The translations under genes were made by a program, and so were the position numbers. 64,000 bases of DNA from JACCXG01 sp963785755 (GTDB lineage: Bacteria > Acidobacteriota > Vicinamibacteria > Vicinamibacterales > 2-12-FULL-66-21): positions 124,001 through 188,000 of the forward strand of contig CAWAXG010000031.1 in NCBI GenBank assembly GCA_963785755.1, read 5' to 3'. The notes under the pieces were generated by a model, which was not told the DNA's origin, did no database searches, and saw nothing but the letters and a program-made list of their open reading frames with translations. Positions 42,556 through 52,475 of this stretch are shown here, piece by piece; the first letter of the stretch is position 1; the number at the start of each line of letters is the position of its first letter.

Positions 42556-44121
42556 TTGCTGACTCTCGGCCGGGTTACCGGGACGAGCACACCGAGCGTA
42601 CTGAAACCTGATGGCTCGCGGTTCCTACACAGCAATGACTCCCAGCCGATGATCGAGCGCGTCACGCGGCACGAACGCGCGCTGGCCGTCGCGATCGCCG
42701 TCCTCCTCGTCATCGTCCGCAGTCTCCCGTTCGCCCTCTACGAGCAGATCCAGTTCGACTCGGACCAGGCCGTGTTCGGTCTGATGGCGAAGCACCTGAG
42801 CGAGGGCCGCGCGTTTCCGTTGTTCATGTATGGCAACGCCTACCTCCTTGCCGTCGAGGCGTGGCTGGCCGCGCCGTGGTTCCTGGTCGCGCCGATCAAC
42901 CTGACGACGCTCAGCCTGCCGCTGGTGTTGACGAACGTGGTGACGGCGGTGCTGCTGGTGCTCGGCCTCGAGCGCTGGGGCGGGTTGCGGCCGATGCATG
43001 CGCTCGTCGCATCGCTCTTCTTCGTGCTCGCGCCGCCGATCGTCGCCGGCGATCTCGTCTCGGTGTCCGGTGGGAATGTCGAACCGTTCGTGTACATCGC
43101 GCTGCTGTGGATCGTCGTGGATCGGCCGTTCCTGTTCGGAGCTGTGCTCGCCATCGGGATCCTGCAGCGTGAGTTCACGATCTATGCGGTGCCCGTGCTG
43201 GTGGCGGCGGATGCGATCCGGAACTGGCCGGCGCTTCGCGGCATGCTCAGGAAATGGCTGATTGCGCTCGTGGTCTTTCTCGCGGTGTGGCAGGCGGTCC
43301 AGGCGCTGCAGCCGTACAGCGATCTGATGGGACCGGGCACGCGCGGTCAGCTGCTTGGCGGCTTTGCCGGATCGCAGGTGGCCAACCTGGCCGGCCGTGT
43401 GACCGTGGATGCCGGCAGCATCCCAGCTCGCATCGAGGCGATGGCGCGGCTCCACGTGCCTCGAATGCTTGGCGGGATCGTCTACGAGGAGGGCGCTGGC
43501 CGGCGCCGCCCGTGGCTCACGTGGCTGCTCGCCGCAGGCATCATCGCCGCCCTGCTGCGTACCGCCTTCGTCGTCTATCGAACCGCGCGGAGCGATGGAT
43601 TTCGTAGGTTAGAACGTGCGGCATTCGGCTGGTACCTGCTGGCGGTCGGCGTTCTGGCCGGGGCGGCGTATCTGGCCGCGCGCCCGGTAACCGAGGAGTA
43701 CTCGCGCTACGGGCTCCTCGTCATCCTCGTGCCGATCGGCCTGGTCGCCGTTCTGCTGAGCCTCGACTCACAGCGAAGAGTCCGGGCCGTCGCGATCGCG
43801 GCCGTCATCGCCTGGGCGTCGGTGTCGCTGGCTGATACCGCGCGTCTCTATCTTCGTTACGCCAAGGCCGATCCCGACGAACTGCGCGTCCTCGCCGACG
43901 CACTCGTCGCGAGAAACGTCCGCACCGCGGACGCGCCGTACTGGACCGCCTACGCGGTGACGTTCCTGACCGGAGAGAGAGTGAAGGTCGCGTCCACCGA
44001 CTTCGTCCGCATTACGGAGTATCAGGCCGCGGCCGCCGCCGACCCCGATGCGATCCACGTGCGTGAGCAGCCGTGCGCCCGGGGCGAGCGCGTTGCGCGG
44101 TGGTATCTCTGTCGGCGGTGA
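42556..44121 (+). CDS. GT-C-fold membrane glycosyltransferase-like protein
   Basis: The protein has up to 521 residues and about ten transmembrane helices. After helix 1 comes the loop QIQFDSDQAVFGLMAKHLSE followed by GRAFPLFMYGNAYLL, which matches the first periplasmic loop of GT39/PMT-family polyprenyl-phosphate sugar transferases, with the acidic pair DSD as candidate catalytic site. A short soluble tail ends in CARGERVARWYLCRR. The start is uncertain: ATG 42649 (MIERVTRHERALA) gives a cleaner N-terminus than TTG/ATG codons near 42556. Confidence 0.7.
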   Translation: MLTLGRVTGTSTPSVLKPDGSRFLHSNDSQPMIERVTRHERALAVAIAVLLVIVRSLPFALYEQIQFDSDQAVFGLMAKHLSEGRAFPLFMYGNAYLLAVEAWLAAPWFLVAPINLTTLSLPLVLTNVVTAVLLVLGLERWGGLRPMHALVASLFFVLAPPIVAGDLVSVSGGNVEPFVYIALLWIVVDRPFLFGAVLAIGILQREFTIYAVPVLVAADAIRNWPALRGMLRKWLIALVVFLAVWQAVQALQPYSDLMGPGTRGQLLGGFAGSQVANLAGRVTVDAGSIPARIEAMARLHVPRMLGGIVYEEGAGRRRPWLTWLLAAGIIAALLRTAFVVYRTARSDGFRRLERAAFGWYLLAVGVLAGAAYLAARPVTEEYSRYGLLVILVPIGLVAVLLSLDSQRRVRAVAIAAVIAWASVSLADTARLYLRYAKADPDELRVLADALVARNVRTADAPYWTAYAVTFLTGERVKVASTDFVRITEYQAAAAADPDAIHVREQPCARGERVARWYLCRR

Positions 44122-44132
44122 ATTGCGGAGTC

Positions 44133-44255
44133 GTCGTGATCGGTGATCGGGAATCGAGTCGGGATCGGTGATCGGTGATCGATCGGTGATCGGGTGAATG
44201 GCTTCATCTTCTTCTTCTCTGATCCCCCGATCGCCGATCACCGATCACCGATCAC
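44133..44255. repeat. Word-repeat element, family D, copy 3
   Basis: The left arm has GTGATCGGTGATCGGGAATC and GATCGGTGATCGGTGATCGA. The right arm has GATCGCCGATCACCGATCAC followed by CGATCACGAC. The middle is ATTCATTC-like pyrimidine sequence (CTTCATCTTCTTCTTCTCTG). It lies between convergent genes. Confidence 0.87.
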
Positions 44256-44261
44256 GACTCC

Positions 44262-46361
44262 TTAGACCTCTTCCGCCGCCTCCTGTCCGCGTTCCGCCTT
44301 CGCCGCGGCGATGATTTTGCTGTGGAGATGGGACGGCACTTCTTCGTAGTGCGAGAACTCCATGTGGTACGAGCCGCGGCCGCCGGTGGCGGACGTGAGC
44401 TGCTGTTCGTAGGTCAGCATCTCCGCCATCGGGACCTTGGCGCGGATGATGGTCGTGACGCCGCGCGTGTCCATGCCGGCGATCCGGCCGCGGCGTTGAT
44501 TGAGGCTCTGCATGAGGTCGCCGGCGTACTCGCTCGGGGCGTACACCTCGACGTCCATGATTGGTTCCAGGAGCGTCGGCCGGGCGCGGGACATGCCGTC
44601 CTTGAAGGCGAGCGAGCCGGCGAGCTTGAACGACAGCTCGTTCGAGTCGACTTGGTGGAACGAGCCGTCGAACACGGTCGCGCGGAAGTCGACCATCGGG
44701 TAGCCGGCGAGGAATCCGCGCATCCGCGCGTCCTGGATGCCTTTCTCGACCGCGGGAATGAACTGGCGGGGGATCGAGCCGCCGAAGATGTCGTCGACGA
44801 ACTCGAAGTCGCTGCCGCGCGGCAGCGGCTCGAACTTCACCTTGCAGTCGCCGAACTGGCCGTGGCCGCCGGTCTGCTTCTTGTGGCGTCCGTGCGCCTC
44901 GGTTGACGCGGAGATCGTCTCGCGGTAGGGAATTCTCGGCAGCTTGAGGTTGACCTCGACGCCGAACCGCCGTTTGAGCTTGGCGACGGTCACCTCGATG
45001 TGGGACTGTCCCTGCCCCGAGAGCAGCAGCTCTTTGGTCTGCGGGTCGCGCGTGTAATTGAGCGTCGGATCCTCTTCCTGCAGGCGATGGAGCGAGGTGC
45101 TGATCTTCTCCTCGTCGCCGCGGGTCTTCGGCTCGATCGCGTAGGAGATCACGGCCTCGGGAAACTTGATCGGCGGCACTTTCAGCGCCGAAGCCTTGTC
45201 CGCCAGCAGATCGCTCGTGAGCGTTTCCTTGAGCTTCGCGACGGCGCCAAGGTCGCCGGCCTTGATTTCCGGAACCTGGGTCTGGTTCTTGCCCTGCAGC
45301 AGCGTGAGATGCCCGAGGCGTTCCGGCACGTCGCGGGTGACGTTCTGGACCGTGGAATCCGACTTCAATGAACCCGACAGCACGCGCAGGAGCGTGATCC
45401 GTCCGGCGAACGGATCGGCGACCGTCTTCCACACGAAGACGGCGAGGGGCCCGGAATCCGTGGCCTGCAGGCGGGTTTCCTCGCCCGATTTCGCGTCGAT
45501 CGCCCCGATGCCACGCTCCGCGGGAGACTGGACGTAGGACACGATCGCGTCGAGCAGCGGCTGCATGCCGACATTGGTCGAGGCCGAGGTGCAGAAAACC
45601 GGGAAGATGCGGCCGGCGCTGATGCCGCGCTTCAACCCTGACAGCAGCTCTTCCTGCGTCAGCGTGCCCGCGTCGAAGAATTTCTCCATCAGCGAGTCGT
45701 CTGCCTCGGCGACCATCTCGATCAGCGCCTCGCGGGCCGTGGCCGCGGCGCGCTCCAGGTCCGCCGGGACCGGGCCCTCGGTTGCCTTGCCGCTGCCGTC
45801 GGCCGGGAACGTCCAGGCTTTCATCGCCACCAGGTCGACGACGCCGCGGAACGATTTCTCCTCGCCGATGGGCAGGTGAACCGGGATGACCGAACGCCCG
45901 AACACGCCGCGCAGCGAATCGAGCGACCGCTCGAGACTCGCACGCTCACGATCGAGCCGGTTCAGGATGATGATGCGGGGCACCTCGAGCTCTTCGGCAG
46001 CCGCCCAGATCTTTTCCGTCGAGACCTCGACGCCCGCCACGCCGTCAACGACGACGAGCGCGGCATCGGCGACGCGCAGGGCGGCGCGCGCATCGCTGAG
46101 GAAGTTCGCCATGCCTGGCGTATCGATGAAGTTGATCTTGTTCTTGTTCCACTCGGCGTAGGCGAGTGCGGCTGAAAGGGTGTGCTTGCGCGCGATCTCT
46201 TCTTCGTCGTAGTCCGTCACCGTGGTCCCGTCGTCAACGCGCCCGATTCGATTGACCGCGCCGGCAGCGAACAGCAGGGTCGAGACCAGCTGTGTCTTGC
46301 CGGCGCCGCTATGGCCGACCAGGGCCACATTTCTCAAGGCCTGAGCGTCATAAACCTTCAT
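44262..46361 (-). CDS. EF-G-like translational GTPase paralogue
   Basis: The 699-residue protein has EF-G domain order: G1 GHSGAGKTQLVS (residues 16-27), G3 INFIDTPG, then domains II-V ending QQLTSATGGRGSYHMEFSHYE. It differs from bona fide EF-G at G1 (GHSGAGKT instead of AHIDAGKT) and at G4 (NRLD in place of NKxD), and it lacks the switch-I EYMEQERERGIT block. These are features of the EF-G-II/FusA2-like group, whose roles are less clear and often not classical translocation (family knowledge). It stands apart from the ribosomal genes on the opposite strand. Confidence 0.87.
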   Translation of the reverse strand: MKVYDAQALRNVALVGHSGAGKTQLVSTLLFAAGAVNRIGRVDDGTTVTDYDEEEIARKHTLSAALAYAEWNKNKINFIDTPGMANFLSDARAALRVADAALVVVDGVAGVEVSTEKIWAAAEELEVPRIIILNRLDRERASLERSLDSLRGVFGRSVIPVHLPIGEEKSFRGVVDLVAMKAWTFPADGSGKATEGPVPADLERAAATAREALIEMVAEADDSLMEKFFDAGTLTQEELLSGLKRGISAGRIFPVFCTSASTNVGMQPLLDAIVSYVQSPAERGIGAIDAKSGEETRLQATDSGPLAVFVWKTVADPFAGRITLLRVLSGSLKSDSTVQNVTRDVPERLGHLTLLQGKNQTQVPEIKAGDLGAVAKLKETLTSDLLADKASALKVPPIKFPEAVISYAIEPKTRGDEEKISTSLHRLQEEDPTLNYTRDPQTKELLLSGQGQSHIEVTVAKLKRRFGVEVNLKLPRIPYRETISASTEAHGRHKKQTGGHGQFGDCKVKFEPLPRGSDFEFVDDIFGGSIPRQFIPAVEKGIQDARMRGFLAGYPMVDFRATVFDGSFHQVDSNELSFKLAGSLAFKDGMSRARPTLLEPIMDVEVYAPSEYAGDLMQSLNQRRGRIAGMDTRGVTTIIRAKVPMAEMLTYEQQLTSATGGRGSYHMEFSHYEEVPSHLHSKIIAAAKAERGQEAAEEV

Positions 46362-46641
46362 GGGTGGACCCCTCCGGGGCCGAAAGCGCTCAGCTGTCGG
46401 CCCTCAGCTTCGAGTATGGTCGCCAGGGCGGCGGCAAGCCATCCGTCGTCCGTGATCGACCGCCGTGCGCGGCCGCCAGCGGCTGTACGCCGGTCATCAG
46501 GGAGGCGTCTCCAGGTCGCAGGCGAGAAGGTGATGATACTCAAGTTCGCAGGGCGAACCCAAGGCGCGGCTGGACCATTTTTTTGCGCCCGGTGTCGCGC
46601 GGGGACGGGAAATCGAGGAAGTCCGCCGGCCGGAGCCGGCG

Positions 46642-47950
46642 TCACTCGTAGCGCAGTGCTTCGATCGGATCGAGCCTGGAGGCCTTGATCGCGGGGAACA
46701 GACCGAAAAAGATGCCGACGCTGGCGGAGAATCCGATCCCGATTGCGAATGACCACCAGGGCAGCGACACGGGGAAGGACGACAGCCAGTGGACGAGCAG
46801 CCCGATCCCGCTGCCGAAGATGATGCCGAGCAGCCCGCCGACCGAGGTGAGGAAGACCGCTTCGATCAGGAACTGCCAGAGGATCTCGCGCCGGCGCGCG
46901 CCGAGCGCCTTGCGGACGCCGATTTCCCGGGTCCGCTCGGTCACCGAGATCATCATGATCGCCATCACTCCGATGCCGCCGACCATCAGCGCGATCGATG
47001 AGATGACGACGAGTGCGAGGAACGTCGCCTGGCTGATCTGCTCCCAGACCTTGATGATCGCGTCCTGGGTCGCCAGGTCGAAGTCGTTCGGCTCTTCCAG
47101 CTTCAGCCGGTGGCGGACGCGTATGATCCCCTCGACTTCGCGAATCGCGGCGTCTCGAGCGCCCTCGCGAGGCACCACTGCAATCATCGCGGTGCGGAAG
47201 ACCGCCGGATTGAAGTTGCCGGCGGAAATCTTGGCTGACCCCTTCAACACTTTGCCGTAGATCTTCTCGTAGGCGCCGTAGGGAATCACGGCGAAGTCGT
47301 CCACGTCGGTCGAAAAGTTGCCGGGGCTCGGACGCTTGCCGAGCACGCCGATGACCGTGAACTGGTGCGTTCCGACGCGCACGACCTTGCCAATCGGATC
47401 GATGCTCGGGAAGAGCGACTGCCACGGTCCATAGCCGAGGATCGCGACCTGACGGCGATGCTCCACTTCGGTAGGAATGAACAGCCGCCCGAGCTCGCAG
47501 CGGCGCGAAGTTGACCTGCGCCCAGTTCTCGGTCGCGCCGAACACGCCGACCTGCTTGGTCCGCAGAGCCCCGTAATGGATCCGCGAGCGGGTGTTGTGG
47601 AACGCGCCGAGCCAGACGTCGACCAGCGCAACCGACGGGCATTCGCGCTCGATCGCCCGCGCGTCCTCCATGGTGAGGTTGGGCCGCCGCGCCACTTCCA
47701 GGAAGCTCTTGCCGGACGCGAAGCTGAGCGCTCCCCATTTCTGCACGATGATCGTGTTCGGGCCGAGCTGGCTGATCGATTCACGCAGCGAGTTGTCGAA
47801 GCCGCGGATCAGCGACGTCATGCCGACGATCGACGTGATGCCGATGACGACGCCGAGCACCGTCAGCGCCGAGCGCATCTTGCTCGCGCGCAGCGTGTCG
47901 AACGCCATCACGACGACTTCCGAGAGCAGGCCGGTGCGCATTATCGCCAT
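46642..47950 (-). pseudogene. MacB/FtsX-type ABC permease, apparent +1 frameshift
   Basis: The N-terminal part starts MAIMRTGLLSEVVVMAFDTL, with the first transmembrane helix TVLGVVIGITSIVGMTSL and a periplasmic MacB-type core up to ENWAQVNFAPLRA. The frame then shifts: GRLFIPTEVEHRRQVAILGY and the three C-terminal helices (including LALVVISSIALMVGGIGVMA) continue in another frame to ALRYE. Removing one base near 47491-47496 gives an uninterrupted 435-residue permease. Either sequence error or a recent mutation is possible. It is last in a four-gene operon lacking an ATPase. Confidence 0.8.
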
Positions 47951-47951
47951 G

Positions 47952-49178
47952 TCATTCCCGCCTCAGCGCCTCGATGGGATCCAGCCGCGCCGCGCGCATC
48001 GCCGGATAGAGTCCGAAGAAGAGTCCGACGATCGCGGTAATGCTGATGCCGATGACCACCGACCAGACCTGCACGGCGGCCGGCAGCGGCGACACCTTGC
48101 TGATGATCTGCGCCAGGATGAATCCGAGCACCGTGCCGACCACACCACCGAACGTGGACAGCGTCACCGACTCGGTCAGGATCTGGTACATGATGTCGCG
48201 CCGCCGGGCGCCCAGCGCCTTGCGCAGGCCGATCTCGCGGGTCCGCTCGCTGACCACCATCAGCATGATGTTCATGATCACGATGCCGCCGACGACGAGC
48301 GAGAGGCCGACGACGCCGACCAGCACGGCGAAGATGCCCCTGGTCGCGGTTTCGTAGATGCCGAGCAGTGTGTCCGACGTGAACATGCCGAAGTTGTCCG
48401 GCTCGGCCGGCCGCAGCCGGCGCTCGATCCGCAGCGCGACCGTCGCATCATCCATCGCCGCCTTGATGACCTCCGGTGATTTCGGCTTCACGAGCAGCTG
48501 CAGGCCGAACGGCCGCGCCCCGAAGACCTTCCGGAAACTTCCCAGCGGGATGATCGCGAAGTTGTCCTGCGAGTTGCCGAACGCCGATCCCTTCTTCTCG
48601 CTGACCCCGACGACGCGGTGGTGCAGCGTGCCGATCTTGACGATTTTGTCGACGGGATGGGCGGGCCCGAACAGCTTGTCCGCAACTTCCCATCCCAGCA
48701 CGACCACAGGCCGGTTGGAGTCGATCTCGACCGGGCTGATCAGCCGCCCGCGCTCCGCGTTGAAGGTGGAGAAGTAGACATATTCGCGCGAGACACCGCG
48801 GATCTGGGCGCCATCGACCGTTTCGTTGCCGTAGGTGATTCGCGCGCTCGAGAAGGACTGCGCGGCAACGGCACCGACGTTCTCGCTGTACTTGCGGACG
48901 GCGACCGCCTCGCCGACCGTGAGCCTCGGGTTGTTCCGGACGCGTTCCTCGTCGGCTTCGGTCCTGACGATGGGCATGCGCTGAATCGTGAAGTTGTCCG
49001 CGCCGACGCCCGACACGATCGCGTCGCTGACGTACGCGTCCATTCCCTGAATCAGCGACACGACCGCGATGATCGACGTGACGGCGACAATGTTGCCGAG
49101 CACGGTCATGAACGACCTGAGCTTGTTGGACCAGATCGCCTGCAGCGCGATTGAGGCCGATTCAAAGAAGAACTTCAT
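47952..49178 (-). CDS. MacB/FtsX-type ABC transporter permease
   Basis: The 408-residue protein has TM1 with SFMTVLGNIVAVTSIIAVVS, then a large periplasmic MacB_PCD domain (about residues 45-245) and three C-terminal helices in the FtsX domain. The cytosolic coupling motif SERTREIGLRKALGARRRDI is present, as are the MAALRLDPIEALRRE-like final residues. It overlaps the adaptor gene by 4 bases and lies 1 base before the second permease. This would form a lipid/peptide/antibiotic export or mechanotransmission complex (family knowledge). Confidence 0.88.
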   Translation of the reverse strand: MKFFFESASIALQAIWSNKLRSFMTVLGNIVAVTSIIAVVSLIQGMDAYVSDAIVSGVGADNFTIQRMPIVRTEADEERVRNNPRLTVGEAVAVRKYSENVGAVAAQSFSSARITYGNETVDGAQIRGVSREYVYFSTFNAERGRLISPVEIDSNRPVVVLGWEVADKLFGPAHPVDKIVKIGTLHHRVVGVSEKKGSAFGNSQDNFAIIPLGSFRKVFGARPFGLQLLVKPKSPEVIKAAMDDATVALRIERRLRPAEPDNFGMFTSDTLLGIYETATRGIFAVLVGVVGLSLVVGGIVIMNIMLMVVSERTREIGLRKALGARRRDIMYQILTESVTLSTFGGVVGTVLGFILAQIISKVSPLPAAVQVWSVVIGISITAIVGLFFGLYPAMRAARLDPIEALRRE

Positions 49179-50536
49179 CGTGACGAGGTGGTGGTCGCGG
49201 CCGGGCCGCGCGGAGCCTCTTCGATTTTCACGAGGGCGCCGTCAGCGAGCTGCCGGACCGAGCTGAACGGACCGACGATGACCGAGTCTCCATCCTTGAG
49301 GCCGGACACGACCTCGAAGTACTTCTCACCGGCGATCCCGGTCTTGACCGGCTCGAACACCGCCTTGTTGTCCCGGACGAGGAAGACGCCCTCGATCTCC
49401 TTGCGCTCCTGGCCCGGTTTCAGCTCGGAGGCCTGTACGCCGCCAGGACGGCGCGGCGCGCCGCCCGGGGGCTCCGGCTCGCGCACGAGGTTGCCCTTGT
49501 CGTCCACGACCACCTCGCGCACCGTCGTCGCCTGAATCGGGACCGCCACGACGCTGTCGCGCGTCGCGGTCGTGATTTCCGCCGTGCAGGTGAACCCGGG
49601 GCGGACGTCCGGAATCTCACCCTCCACGGTGATCACGACCTTGAAGTTCGTCGCTTGAGTCTGCTGCTGGGCTCCGCCGGTTCCTTGAATCGGGCTGTTG
49701 CCGATCTCGGTGACGCGGCCGGTGAACGATTTGCCAGTCATGGCGTCGATCGTGATCTTCGCCGGCTGGCCGATTTTCACGGTCGGGATGTCCGTCTCGT
49801 CGACCTCGACTTCCGCCTCGATCACCGACATGTCCGCGATCGTGAGCAGCACCGTGCCGGCGTTGTTCATCGTCCCGACGACGGCCGTTTCGCCCGCTTC
49901 GATGTTGCGCCTGGTGACAATGCCGTTGATCGGCGATTCGATGCGAACCTTGCTGAGATCCGTCTTTGCGTTCTCCAGCGTCGCCTGTTCCTGATTCATC
50001 CGCAGCTGCTGGGTCTTGACATTCTGTTCCTGCGCGCGCAGGTCCTGCTCTTTGACCCGGAGCTCGCTCTCGGCGCGCTCGAACTGTTCACGCGTGGTCA
50101 GACCGCCCTTCCACAGCTCCTGCTGGCGCTTGTAATTGTCCTGCGCCAGTTTGAGCGCCGTCCGCGAGCTTTCGAGGGCCAGCCGCAACTGCTCGGCCGA
50201 AGATTGCGCCGCGCCGAGCGAAGCTTCGCCGCTCTGCACGCGGGTGCGGAGGTTGCGCGGGTCGATCTGCAGGAGGAACTGTCCCTCCTTGACGCGATCG
50301 CCTTCGTTGACCGCGAGCTCCGTCACCCGGCCGCTCGTGTCGGCGCTGATGTTGACGGTCCGCTTCGCCTGAATCTTGCCCGACGCGGAGACGATCGCCT
50401 GGAGGTTCCTCTTCTGAACCTTCTCCGTGTTGACCGTGACGCCTTCGGTGCGTTTGAACTTGAAATTGGCATAGGCGACGGCACCAAGAACCACGACGAT
50501 GCCGGCGCCGATGAATATCTTCTTCTTACGGGTCAT
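49175..50536 (-). CDS. HlyD/RND-type periplasmic adaptor
   Basis: The 453-residue protein has a single N-terminal membrane anchor (KKIFIGAGIVVVLGAVAYAN). The barrel-sandwich/lipoyl half ASGKIQAKRTVNISADTSGR and VNEGDRVKEGQFLLQIDPRN is followed by a long coiled-coil hairpin (about residues 95-195, rich in QEQ/QLR heptads). The second lipoyl half is IESPINGIVTRRNIEAGETA. The beta-barrel and membrane-proximal domains follow, with a low-complexity insert EPEPPGGAPRRPGG. It pairs with the two MacB-like permeases in the same operon. Confidence 0.88.
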   Translation of the reverse strand: MTRKKKIFIGAGIVVVLGAVAYANFKFKRTEGVTVNTEKVQKRNLQAIVSASGKIQAKRTVNISADTSGRVTELAVNEGDRVKEGQFLLQIDPRNLRTRVQSGEASLGAAQSSAEQLRLALESSRTALKLAQDNYKRQQELWKGGLTTREQFERAESELRVKEQDLRAQEQNVKTQQLRMNQEQATLENAKTDLSKVRIESPINGIVTRRNIEAGETAVVGTMNNAGTVLLTIADMSVIEAEVEVDETDIPTVKIGQPAKITIDAMTGKSFTGRVTEIGNSPIQGTGGAQQQTQATNFKVVITVEGEIPDVRPGFTCTAEITTATRDSVVAVPIQATTVREVVVDDKGNLVREPEPPGGAPRRPGGVQASELKPGQERKEIEGVFLVRDNKAVFEPVKTGIAGEKYFEVVSGLKDGDSVIVGPFSSVRQLADGALVKIEEAPRGPAATTTSSR

Positions 50537-51264
50537 GCCCCCCCCAGACGGCTCATCACGGCGGCGAACCCAAAGACGATGACCGCATAGATGGCGTAAA
50601 GCGTGATCGCAATCGGCTGCGTTCTGCGTTTATAGAGGACGGCCAGTCCGATTGCGAGCACCAGCACGTACCAGATGATAAAGAGGTCGGTCATCGCCAG
50701 CGCGCGACCGAGGAACGACTTCGGGTCGATCATCGGCAGCAGGACCGACAGATTCGTCGCGCCGGTCACCGCGCCGCGGAAGTAATTGAGCGGCCCCGTG
50801 AACAGCTGCTGAAGCGTCATGATCGCGCCGGCATGGATGTACACCGTGAACATCTGTTTGAAGGAGGCTTCCCCTCCAAGCGCGACGTTGAAGATCACGA
50901 AAAGGATCGCGGAGAACACGACCGCCATGATCGGGCCAATGACCACAATGAAACCGCCGGTGGTGTACGGCGCAATGGCCATCTGACGCCGCATGCCCTC
51001 GTACTGCTGGTCGCTGACCGTCATGCCGAAGCTTTCCATGCCCTCGACCTGATTGCGCAGCGCTGCTTCCTTCCCAGCCTCGGTCGTCATCGGCAAGGCG
51101 GCGCACACGGCCGTGATCACGGTCGTCAACACCAGCATGCCCAGCCATTTGGGCCACCTCACCACCGAGCCGAACGTCTCCTTCGGCGCGGTGATGACGC
51201 CGAAAAACCGCGCAGGCAGGCTGAGAGGAGCGGGAGCCCCCGCTGCAACGGATGTGTTTGTCAT
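50533..51264 (-). CDS. YIP1-domain membrane protein
   Basis: The 243-residue protein has about five transmembrane helices in the C-terminal two-thirds. The YIP1-like start is ARFFGVITAPKETFGSVVRW; VLAIGLAVLYKRR and ITLYAIYAVIVFGFAAVMSR come near the end. YIP1 family proteins in bacteria often sit beside exporters but have no settled role. It is first in the operon and overlaps the adaptor gene by 4 bases. Confidence 0.8.
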   Translation of the reverse strand: MTNTSVAAGAPAPLSLPARFFGVITAPKETFGSVVRWPKWLGMLVLTTVITAVCAALPMTTEAGKEAALRNQVEGMESFGMTVSDQQYEGMRRQMAIAPYTTGGFIVVIGPIMAVVFSAILFVIFNVALGGEASFKQMFTVYIHAGAIMTLQQLFTGPLNYFRGAVTGATNLSVLLPMIDPKSFLGRALAMTDLFIIWYVLVLAIGLAVLYKRRTQPIAITLYAIYAVIVFGFAAVMSRLGGA

Positions 51265-51422
51265 AGTGGGTTCCGGCCGGGAATGACCTCGATTCTATCG
51301 CAATGCTAATACGTCGTGAACTCGTCCCAGGTTTCCAGGCACGAGACGCAAGTCCCTGCATGTCGTTAAGGTTAGGGACGCCCGGCGGGATCGCTGGCCC
51401 ACCCGTACGCTAAGCTGGCGGG

Positions 51423-52406
51423 ATGCGACCGTCCGTCCGGGGCCTTACCGCAATCACGATTTTCGCACTCTTTCTGACCTCTTCAGCAAGCGCGCAGACG
51501 TTCGACAGCGTCGGAACCCGCGCCCAGGGGATGGGCGGCGCCTTCGTCGGCGTGGCAGACGATGCCTCAGCCGGGTATTGGAATCCCGCCGGGCTGGCCC
51601 GGGGAGCATACTTCAGCCTGCTTATCGACGGGGGGACCGCAGAGGCGACGCCCGAGGGGAACCTGAGAGCCGCCGACAGATCAGGGTTCCTCCTCGCGCT
51701 CAGTACTCCGCCCCTGGGTCTTTCGTATTACCGGCTTCGCTCAGCCAGTGTCCGTCCCTCGATCGAAGCCGAGACCCCAGGGGTCTTCAGGCAGGACGCG
51801 CTCCTGACGCATCACGCCGGCATCACGCTGGTGCGGACGATCATCGACGGCCTCGCCGTTGGAGTGACACCCAAGCTCGTTCGGGCAGAGGTTGGCTCGG
51901 CGATTCGTTCCGCTGACGCTCCTGAGGATCTGCTCGACGACTGGGAGGTCATCGAGAGGTCGACGACCAGGGGGGATCTGGACATCGGGGTCATGGCCGT
52001 GGCGTCTTTCGGCAGCGCCGGTCTGACCGTGCGTAACGTAACAGAGCCATCATTCGATACCCCCAACGACCTCGAGATCCAGCTCGATCGTCAATTCCGA
52101 GCCGGCGGCATGGTCCTGTTGCTCCCGACCTGGAAGCTCGCGGCGGATTTCGATCTCACGGAGAACGAAGGGCCTTTTGGGGCTGTTCGTCAGGTCGCGA
52201 TCGGCACCGAGGCTCAGGTGACGAAACGATTTGCCGCTCGTAGCGGTCTGCGCTTCAACACGGCCGGCAATCGTGGCCTGACGCCGGCGTATTCAGTCGG
52301 CGGCAGCTTCGCGGTGTTCGGCTCGGTCCTTGTTGACGCGCAGGCGACCGGCGGCTCGGACGAGACCCTCCGCGGATGGGGACTCGCTGGCCGGGTCATG
52401 TTCTGA
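51423..52406 (+). CDS. Outer-membrane beta-barrel protein, PorV/TraF/FadL-like
   Basis: The 327-residue protein has a signal peptide (to SSASAQ, residue 25). The motif GTRAQGMGGAFVGVADDASA followed by GYWNPAGLARG is diagnostic of the OMPP1/FadL, UPF0164 and PorV-like barrel families. It ends in a terminal Phe (GRVMF), the BAM signal for barrels. Roughly 12-14 alternating strands are likely. It lies 196 bases upstream of pilB; a link to pilus or surface-protein biogenesis is only positional. Confidence 0.78.
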   Translation: MRPSVRGLTAITIFALFLTSSASAQTFDSVGTRAQGMGGAFVGVADDASAGYWNPAGLARGAYFSLLIDGGTAEATPEGNLRAADRSGFLLALSTPPLGLSYYRLRSASVRPSIEAETPGVFRQDALLTHHAGITLVRTIIDGLAVGVTPKLVRAEVGSAIRSADAPEDLLDDWEVIERSTTRGDLDIGVMAVASFGSAGLTVRNVTEPSFDTPNDLEIQLDRQFRAGGMVLLLPTWKLAADFDLTENEGPFGAVRQVAIGTEAQVTKRFAARSGLRFNTAGNRGLTPAYSVGGSFAVFGSVLVDAQATGGSDETLRGWGLAGRVMF

Positions 52407-52475
52407 TCGCGGGGATTCTGCGCCAGACGGCCCACGCTTCCTGTAATTTCCCTCCGCCAACTCGTTGAACCAGCT

